Shown in pieces: positions 54,701 through 57,994 of a stretch of 57,994 nucleotides of DNA. The notes below the pieces were generated by a model. That model was given only the letters and a program-made list of their open reading frames with translations. It did not search any database and was not told the origin of the DNA. A program made the position numbers and the translations under genes. The DNA comes from Candidatus Altimarinota bacterium (GTDB lineage: Bacteria > Patescibacteriota > Minisyncoccia > Phycocordibacterales > UBA5272). Within the stretch, counting starts at the first letter, position 1. The number at the start of each line of letters is the position of its first letter. Where the stretch lies: contig JAIPIK010000006.1 of the NCBI GenBank assembly GCA_021734745.1, positions 1 to 57,994 on the forward strand. Direction: 5' to 3'.

Positions 54701-57700
54701 ACCTCCCCATGTTATAAACCCTTGCTCTGAACCAAAGCGCATAATATCTGCGAACCTTGAGGCTCCATACACATCCAATTTGTAAGCTGGTGTAGTTGTT
54801 CCGATACCGACGTTACCAGCATCTGAATTTAAGTATGTCCCTGCGCTACTTATATACAGTGGTCTATACTGTCCTAAAGTACGGTTAGTCGCTGATATAA
54901 ATCCATAATCATTTGAAGTATTATACCAAAGCTCAATTCCTGTGCCCGTTGTAGGTAAGGAATCTGTTGTTGTCAATGCTCTTATTACTCCACTAGTATC
55001 AAATTTTGCTACTGGTGTTGTGGTTCCAATACCAATGTTACCACTCGCGTCGATAGTCATTCTTGCGTTGCCTGGTGTAAATGTAGGAGTGCCAGCTAAT
55101 GCTTGAGTATAGAATGAAAGTTGCGTCTGATTATTTGTTCCATCACCACCTGTTTCAAATCCTATACCAGAAATTGCACTACCTGCATTTGAACTCCCGA
55201 TTATTCTAGTTCCATATCCAGCAGTTTGTGCACCTGTTACAGAATCAGACAAATATATTGCATCAGCATTCGTACCAGATACTCTAGTAGGTCGTACATC
55301 TAATCTTGCTCCAGGATTTGAAGTGCCCACACCAACGTTACCAGCATTTTGTACTGTAAATAATGCAGAATCTATTGCACTTCTAAATTGGAGACTAGTT
55401 GAGTCATAGTCATAACCAAATCTCATGTTAGTGCTCGGTGTTGTAGCCTGTGAGAATTGAATCATATTTCTTCCCCCTGCAGCATATCCATTTCTTTGAT
55501 TAAGAATCAGGGTATTGTTATCACCTGTTCCTGTTATATCAAACCTTGGGCCATTTGCTGAATATGTTTGTAAAATATTTGACGGAGAAGTAGTACCTAT
55601 ACCAACATTTCCACTTGATCCAATAGTCATTCTTGTTGCTGATCCACCTGTGTGGAAAAACATATTTCCTGCAGTTCTTAATCCTAAATCAGTAACTGCT
55701 CCTGCTCCACCACTTACAGCCAGTTCACTTCCTATCAACCCAGATGCTGATAATGTATTACCATAAAATGACATATAACTTCCACTTATGTTTGAACTAA
55801 CAATACGAGCTACTTCTTGTGCAGATGAGTTAACTTGAAGTGCTGTTGCCGGAGTGGAAGTCCCAATACCAACATTCCCTGTAGTTGTGTTGGCAAATAA
55901 TGTTGGAATAGACCCTGTTGCTATATTCAAATTACCCCATACATCAAGTTTTTGAGATGGGGATGTTGTGCCAATACCTATATTACCTGAGGAAGTTATT
56001 CTCATTGCTTCAACGTTGTTTAACGTATTACCATTAGCGGTGTAGAATTGTAAATTACTCTTTCTAAAAGATCCGGTAGTCCAAATAGGATCATCTTTAC
56101 CGGCGACAATCTTTCCTGCAACAGATCCGTAAGCATCAACGTTGTTTGGTAATCTAAACTCAAGAGCAGTTGCAGTAGTTTCACTATCATAGTTTGTTCC
56201 ACTTATAGCTTGCCTTAGTGTTAAAGCAGTTACTTCACCACTTGCTGCAGAATTTACTATGTCCAATTTTGCACCTGGGGCATTTGTGCCGATACCGACA
56301 TTACCTCCATTAAAATATGAAGCTCCTGAACCATTTATTACTGCATTAGTTCCAAATGTCCCTGATCCATTCATGTTTAATACACCAGCATTTGATACTG
56401 AGCCAACTACACCATTTGCTCCATTTCCAAAATTAACAACATTGCCAGAATAATAGTTAAGGTATGTAGCAAATGTTGATTTAGCATCTAGATGTAAATT
56501 ACCATTAGTTGTAATTACGCTTGCGGTATTGCCTGTTGCTAGATTAGTGGAGCCAACAGTCAACAATCCATTATATGTGGTATTTGGCCCAAACACAGCC
56601 AAACTATTATCACCTCCAGAAATAACTAATTTTGAATTTGGTGTAGTTGTTCCAATACCTATATTTCCAGTTGAAGTAATACGCATTCTCTCTAACCCAG
56701 CTCCACCTGTACCAAAACGAAGGTAGCCAGTTGCTGTTCTTCCTTCCAAAAAAGTTCCACCTGTATTGTCCCAATATAGAGCTCCCGTATTTACACCAGA
56801 AGCATAGGGATAAATAGAAGAGTAAGTTCCTAAAGTAGAAAGCCATAATTGATCGTTGTCCCCTCTTACTTCTAGCTTAGATCCTGGACTTATAGTACCA
56901 ATGCCAACATTGCCACTTCCATTCCATATGCCTGTATTATTACCAAAGTAAGAATTATTTGATACTGATAGATTAGTAGTAGATGCATTGGTAGAATTAA
57001 ACAGTGCAATAGTTCCTGAAGCTGAAGTTAAATCTGTAATATTTCCTTTAGTGACAGTAGTAGTAGCTAAAGTAATGAGTCCACTGATGGCAGTAAGAGA
57101 CCCTGTGAAGTTAGCAGCAGAAGATATTGTCTGCCCATTGATAAGTCCTGAGGTAACAGTACCTAGGTTAGCTAAAGTAGAATATAGGTTAGTAGCTGTA
57201 TATCCAGTAGATGAACCGTTAGTGATAACTGATGATGTAGCAAAGATAGAGCCTGTGTATACATTGTTCCAACGTAGAGCAGAAGAACCTATGTCTGAAG
57301 TAAGGTTAGCAACTGGTGTATGTGTTAGAGAAGAGAGAGTACTACTGAATGCAGCTGAGGTTCCTGTTAGTCCTGCATATAGAGTGGTGGCACCAGTTAC
57401 TGCAAGAGTAGAGGAAGCGTTAATAGCCCCTGATGTAGATAACTGTGAGATAGTAGTGGTGGCTAAAGTAGAAGTCCCTGTTACTACGAATCTAGTAGTA
57501 GTTGCATTAGATGTAATAATATCTGTGAATGTCTTAACACCTAGGAATGATTGTGTAGTAGTAGACATGAATCCACGAGCAGATGTAGATGCATCAGGAA
57601 TATTAAAAGTATGAGTATCTATTGATGATGAAATATTGAAATCAGTTCCTGTTGTACCTACAGCAAATGTTTGTACTGAAGCTGAGAGAGTGTTAAGTGA

Positions 57701-57994
57701 AGTAAGTCCTCCTCCTGCACCAGCATCACTTCCACAGAAGAATTGTCCTGTAGTAGTACTATATAGAAGCTTGTTGTTTACAGCATCAGAACATCCTGTT
57801 AGTCCAGCTCCTGTAATACTGTTAGAGAAGTATCCATTAGTAGTAGTAGCATTAATGAAATTAGATGATGTAGCGTATAGGAGGTTAGTAGTAAGAGCTG
57901 AAGATGAAGCATTAGTTAATGTAGCCTTACCTGTTACATCTAAAGTAGAAGATAGGTTAAGAGTAGTACCTGTAATAGCTCCTAGAGAAGAGAT
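42794..57994 (-). CDS. Giant repetitive surface fibre with S74 chaperone domain (5' partial, at least 5066 aa)
   Basis: One uninterrupted reverse-strand frame fills 15.2 kb and is still open at the window edge, so the true start lies outside; the ATG at 57568 is internal. The N-terminal visible part is Thr/Ser/Asn/Ala low complexity (NATTTNGYF, STSTLATTT). About 42 copies of a GNVGIGT(T/S)xPxxKLxVxG motif spaced 60-200 aa follow, as in phage tail fibres. Within them are a carbohydrate-binding-like sandwich (NGDFETNSTIGW, about 50.1-50.6 kb) and a LamG/ConA-like one (about 46.1-46.7 kb). Around 44.3-44.6 kb is an S74 intramolecular chaperone domain (SSDENLK, GYLAQNVE, IFPELVV), then a helical coiled coil, a beta region, a Thr/Pro-rich linker and a C-terminal DUF5011/Ig-like domain (APVITINGSN). 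Likely a trimeric extracellular fibre for attachment; no membrane anchor at the C-terminus. Confidence 0.93.
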   Translation of the reverse strand: MSSLGAITGTTLNLSSTLDVTGKATLTNASSSALTTNLLYATSSNFINATTTNGYFSNSITGAGLTGCSDAVNNKLLYSTTTGQFFCGSDAGAGGGLTSLNTLSASVQTFAVGTTGTDFNISSSIDTHTFNIPDASTSARGFMSTTTQSFLGVKTFTDIITSNATTTRFVVTGTSTLATTTISQLSTSGAINASSTLAVTGATTLYAGLTGTSAAFSSTLSSLTHTPVANLTSDIGSSALRWNNVYTGSIFATSSVITNGSSTGYTATNLYSTLANLGTVTSGLINGQTISSAANFTGSLTAISGLITLATTTVTKGNITDLTSASGTIALFNSTNASTTNLSVSNNSYFGNNTGIWNGSGNVGIGTISPGSKLEVRGDNDQLWLSTLGTYSSIYPYASGVNTGALYWDNTGGTFLEGRTATGYLRFGTGGAGLERMRITSTGNIGIGTTTPNSKLVISGGDNSLAVFGPNTTYNGLLTVGSTNLATGNTASVITTNGNLHLDAKSTFATYLNYYSGNVVNFGNGANGVVGSVSNAGVLNMNGSGTFGTNAVINGSGASYFNGGNVGIGTNAPGAKLDIVNSAASGEVTALTLRQAISGTNYDSETTATALEFRLPNNVDAYGSVAGKIVAGKDDPIWTTGSFRKSNLQFYTANGNTLNNVEAMRITSSGNIGIGTTSPSQKLDVWGNLNIATGSIPTLFANTTTGNVGIGTSTPATALQVNSSAQEVARIVSSNISGSYMSFYGNTLSASGLIGSELAVSGGAGAVTDLGLRTAGNMFFHTGGSATRMTIGSSGNVGIGTTSPSNILQTYSANGPRFDITGTGDNNTLILNQRNGYAAGGRNMIQFSQATTPSTNMRFGYDYDSTSLQFRSAIDSALFTVQNAGNVGVGTSNPGARLDVRPTRVSGTNADAIYLSDSVTGAQTAGYGTRIIGSSNAGSAISGIGFETGGDGTNNQTQLSFYTQALAGTPTFTPGNARMTIDASGNIGIGTTTPVAKFDTSGVIRALTTTDSLPTTGTGIELWYNTSNDYGFISATNRTLGQYRPLYISSAGTYLNSDAGNVGIGTTTPAYKLDVYGASRFADIMRFGSEQGFITWGGGIVNAFNVAGDNGKALSFGSNGIYDRMVLDTSGNFGIGTTSPSQKLDVWGNLNIATGSTPTLFANTATGNVGVGTANPVSKLNVGGDVTINSGSKYYFSENGSNPDTNWSLGYNVLGGGNLVTGAGVSQTIFNGSGYGYLIKNTSGTPLFEIQGSDGKAIFTGNVGIGTTNPLYKFMVQASSGNNPTVFVANNDFVNAVSGSGLYLSTGSTTGATYSQIQAFTSGNNAAGDLIFNPYGGNIGIGTSTPSADFELARATNAELKVSATDGVNDRFAKLSLHGSGNGGAILGGAIIDFTDTDSTPATPGALSITKAGSTYLTILNGGNVGIGTTSPSYKLDVVGAPRFNAASGPSQTALAVFNNLTNGGYTTITGAGSSSVVPTWIDGSQILEFVPYSTGDGIIDSYSGSLQFQTARNNRMTILNNGNVGIGTSTPSYGFVSTSATSSFRNIIPEATLSYNLGASSSRFFEGWISTLNIGTSTWSLTQSSSSRFSIFDAPSGQGTERFSILSNGNVGIGTTTPSQKLSISGNLQLTGALFDGTNASGTLGQVLLSMGTSTRWVSTSSLGLSSGASVTGGVFGYATRWLSNTTLGTSTLIDNGVFTGINATSSSYVFNVQATSTSNLSPFNVASSTGVSLFTILANGNVGIGTSTPTQSFSVQKDGNYQLQLSNLNTGGGTWNIGQSDNAWASGGNSLVFVPDSTNSSNAKVVFSNSGNVGIGTTSPSQKLDVWGTIQASGVSNPTINIGALNKETNGSSTLQFYAGTGGSYNGASIQYNKNASVDRLDIIDGSGGPRVSFLNGGNVGINTTAPNEKLQTVGRVRFDDIYIGQWSSNSRMESNNASTFYLGTGVAQDMILRTNGSDVLTLKNGGNVGIGTTSPSQKLDVWGNLNIATGSTPTLLANTATGLVGIGVATPNRKLDIRADSDTLGLDVTNTTGKIWQRFTTGNQGNEYGRFEVIPQGVQYFGTQQYFNFSNVKVGVGISTPVSALQITNDVAALPTTGVYQQLEVTGRTSSANRLSLGVLTSAVGGISSGTGIIQSLINASQFTNTIINPQGGNVGIGLTTSPTDKLQVGGNITPSSDLGGSLGSSTLRFLNQFSQNIFATSSYITTSTVYGNETIGGTLTVADTATFNKTGLTTAAANYFNSGSNVIATQFGSGSTAGFTANQYGGAFRFNGAGVAWGDMSYYPNGGGNGNQGNFRLSTTGSALSTTPSGKLGVGELYSAGSVGIGTTTPLALLTVYGAADSGPTPTNKGIIQMAVSNTNGLSFGSYSAAPFANWIQSIDHRSGAGTVYPISLNPAGGNVGIGTTSPTLFKLQVAGHVGPDSDASYDLASPSNRYRNIYTSGPVITGGYENLDNDNLLYNGDFETNSTIGWTGITTVTTGGYSGNYTSQTTGSATLLSDDYIPVDPVRDVLQLEGWFKKTVIGSPTPGILYFGYIAYNASKAAITSAPCGTYCYFAAAGTTIPNDGAWHKYSATTNGEGSSYPNFPVGTKYIRVLTLINYAASSNEVTQMDHVTLKRINYGPLFVGNNFSSTNLVDQNQSTQLYTTAANNFIITPPSSGNVGIGTTTPTQALTVVGRMFSSNNSYTNSGLVIKNTTATGVGDWRLMHFGGGSFSLNYNGDSSGDSKFLVDTSGNVGIGTTTPAYKLNIYGGNATAKDIFIGNWDANATYNAINLNGLTGVGNYNFISSASNNHLYINRPSGADINFRENNTDQVVIKTSTGNVGIGTSSPVSKLDVWGNLNIATGSTPTLFANTLTGNVGLGTSNPGTKLQVVDPTLTGQSDVLSIVTPYTTQNVDRGTMVWRDASNVTGSIATNYTSGVMAMTFGSLYNNGYNRSEVMRITGQGRVGIGTTTPVSTFSIKGTAGTNPLTISSSTNASLFTILQDGNVGIGTASPSSKLEITTTGLVGMQINTSNTSNSSYPINLNRSTTGVQSAFNYTTAGVDKWFVGQDNDATENFNIYSWTSGKWVMRAYDATGDIGFGNNFSSLYVKNSGNVGIGTTAPTALLSVSSTTANGTTNLLSVASSAPILNVLANGNVGLSNSNPSYKLDVNGDIRYTGKIVNNAGVKSYSVAVGSQGNTNNTYELMRISRDSGNWSSKIPYEVTVYNSYYRGAVTKWLINYNQVDSGSATAVESNGLLPLRLYLGSEVVVSGNIKYVPVLIDLPNYQAMRIEVKYDTNEVSTISADAQVQFTGTLSAGSGTNYNGNVQLASSGGNVGIGTSTPAAKLDVYGGDIKQDVGTYNLALSAGSTITGSNHLIINAANSYLNLQANNNNILFTQNSVNPLVSEATGAVANTLYLKQGRVGIGTAVPQAALNVHQTGTVNEQAVFSNTGTYHTGIAFTSTANYQTDAAAWGVYGGPNTYLTGLANRVAVILPTSVPDFSIMTGATNLNSSNATVKFTVLQNGNVGIGTSTPTQKLEVNGITKTASIYSSDTSYTSGSPFEAVPGGASDNTSILNITPGGGYGNWIKFSNNPVVSNNSNPWIGAVYNSAYSQDLLLYSARKGNIAHGTNIAALNMRLAQDYIGFYTGTNSGTSQNTEKMRLDSTGNLGIGTTTPIEKLTVQGSGTGFVSIGAYTPDPTYGAITLGNTNSSTAYNFASRNTGADAGNLYINRISGKDIEFRENGSPQMIMKSGGNFGIGTTTPASKLTVLGSAYTSGTLVSGANSNNGDWVQYSDTFDGTSVNTNNWTTTGTVTQNNNITTTGASAWTNRGITSTQTYRRNNSLTLTMDVTPEATTNYAMYGWSSGTTMDYTNMPHAIYFVNTGVISIYENGVDRGSTGYAYSAATTYRIKIVTSATGALYYISNNGGDTWTKLYDGTANNITNSPLYVRATVYNGSPTIDNLTVSNGVDVFSSSQLVSKNFTVGNGNLLINVGNVGIGTTSPVSTLSVRGTAGINPFTIASSTGASLFTILQNGNVGIGSSTPVNLLSVAGTASISNLKVGPGVINNGGAGYGSAMSVAGTIDMQGNSLMLNVGGSSSYFLNSQTLSIGFAGAGNITTVTGVMTIAPQGGSSLLLQPSSGNVGIGTTTPAQKLSVTGNMQLTGALFDGTNASGTYGKVLWSTGTSTQWVSTSSLGISGGGVSASTSAMTVGNLYATSTFTSTGLSSLSTTTISSLLFGTSTAFSTANVNMDTFVNASGSTYAVAGTYGNFTFNPIGGGTQVGNRFVMNNIPTGTANTSIGEIIRTVDNTTLANTVRGIEVVSSAGSNTAGINTGIRTTGYTFGLQSFTSGLAAGVSIPAAIYGQNTGSTQGNILRLYTESMTTADAMASFYQESSTFAGTGLLMNLGEGSGSFTGKFIDLQKASTTMFSVNNDGKTGIGTSTPAKELQVIGDIRVGSTGTNGCIEDFSGGNMIGTCSSDENLKTNISDISNILNKFESLRIVDFNWNTLAGNLYKNSTTATNTGYLAQNVESIFPELVVTNKEGYKQVNYTKLGLYAVEGVKELSIANNQSSSTITSLSNTVKNNFEYASSSIFNLAAITSSNYAQASSSISALSNVINNNYLEASSTFQSIISVLNASTTNLQTQLNNISNKINITNAPTNALTISSIGLVGIGNDGTQIGDELLRVSGRIRATGFDVDSAADISEVFASDEPIEAGTLVAFSSSTYTWNPNGKNASSESNYEMSGIRVADSSHTSFGIVTTKAGIVLGSSFSNTATNTVPVALTGRVPVKVTSENGFVKRGDYLVISNTIPGYAMLQKENGRTIGQALSDASTTNATSTVIVFIENTNRTVLLSNVDGLTSITVSTSTGTVKSVIADAISKGIEVVNSFVVGKLTAVFAYIDTVFAREVYAEEKLCVGNTCVTEEQLKNLLNNSPTPSVQTSEPLVNTGTSTASTTPETITPNNSTTTVSTTPETSTSTETVTASTTEEVTPPAPVLDTIAPVITINGSNPETVSVSTSTPYTDQGATALDDIDGVTSVTTSGTVDITTIGTYTITYTSTDLAGNTATKDRVVGVE
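44320..44602 (-). other. S74 intramolecular chaperone/auto-processing domain within the giant protein
   Basis: The reverse-strand frame reads CSSDENLKTNISDISN at the domain start (44602), the S-D-x-x-L-K signature whose Ser and Lys form the self-cleavage site in phage endosialidase-type tail spikes. FNWN, GYLAQNVESIFPELV and VNYTKLGLYAVEGVKEL follow at the expected spacing. In phages the domain ends the protein; here about 500 further residues follow it. Confidence 0.85.
44682..56925 (-). repeat. About 42 degenerate GNVGIGT-type protein repeats, some nearly identical at DNA level
   Basis: Counted by eye from the first (GNVGIGTISPGSKLEV, near 56.9 kb) to the last (GKTGIGTSTPAKELQV, near 44.7 kb). 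Most vary, but one unit (SPSQKLDVWGNLNIATGS then PTLFANT) occurs four times, at about 55.9, 54.55, 52.05 and 49.48 kb, and a second unit (QLTGALFDGTNASGT) twice, at about 53.1 and 45.5 kb. The near identity at DNA level indicates recent intragenic duplication. Confidence 0.85.

Noticed and set aside
44682-56925. Regularly recurring similar DNA segments that could suggest a CRISPR array
   Set aside because: The repeats are in one open coding frame, spaced irregularly by 180-600 bp, and make sense only as protein repeats.
56988-57614. A 208-codon forward-strand open frame opposite the giant gene, and many similar shorter ones
   Set aside because: They arise from the biased Thr/Ser/Gly codons of the reverse-strand gene, with no ribosome site or plausible protein composition.

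Overview
The window is AT-rich, uses the standard bacterial code (TGA acts as stop, for example where the stop of the 22955 gene overlaps the next start) and looks like a small-genome Candidatus Patescibacteria/CPR bacterium, most likely of the Parcubacteria (Paceibacteria) type. The reasons are a short prolyl-tRNA synthetase without an editing domain, a giant S74-containing surface protein built from about 42 'GNVGIGTxxP' repeats, several secreted proteins ending in a peptidoglycan-binding domain, many small membrane proteins, and no biosynthetic operons. The lineage is inferred from gene content; there is no rRNA here to confirm it.

Layout. 1-0.7 kb: 3' end of a secreted peptidoglycan-binding protein, then about 1.1 kb of very AT-rich DNA without a gene. 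1.8-17.7 kb: core genes mixed with unrecognised ones: proS, rseP, a soluble hybrid histidine kinase, frr, a DNA polymerase III delta'-like gene, an HhH-GPD glycosylase-like gene, mreB, a PriA-like gene whose ATPase motifs are all degenerate, def, fmt, a membrane-anchored cyclophilin and a hibernation factor. 17.8-18.0 kb: tRNA-Asn(GTT), preceded by a 20-bp partial copy of its own 5' end. About 18.0-27 kb: a probable integrated mobile element. Its large serine recombinase ends inside the tRNA gene. It also carries a filamentous-phage gene II/X-like replication initiator, a structured RNA or origin candidate, a run of small membrane and secreted proteins, a terminase-small-subunit-like HTH protein and a HEPN/Toprim putative defence protein. 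27.1-29.3 kb: an NYN nuclease, small regulators and unknowns. 29.4-34.4 kb: an ABC exporter pair, an MBL-fold hydrolase, a slipin and small membrane proteins. 34.5-41.8 kb: a surface cluster with a 1302-aa fibronectin-III protein, a membrane zincin, an orphan extracellular-sensing histidine kinase and an anchored protein. 41.9-42.7 kb: a DHH phosphoesterase. 42.8 kb to the window end: one reverse-strand gene of at least 5066 codons, truncated at its 5' end by the window edge.

Two observations cut across the window. First, many genes have a -10 hexamer only 6-11 nt before the start codon, so their transcripts should be leaderless or nearly so, while a separate set of mostly unrecognised genes has strong Shine-Dalgarno sites. 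Second, the chromosome and the mobile element both encode secreted proteins with the same type of C-terminal peptidoglycan-binding domain, so the element may modify or exploit the host surface. The most unusual candidates are the tRNA-linked element (recombinase, Ff-like Rep, hairpin RNA/origin, secreted cargo and HEPN/Toprim), the ATPase-dead PriA-like protein and the giant fibre with an internal S74 domain.
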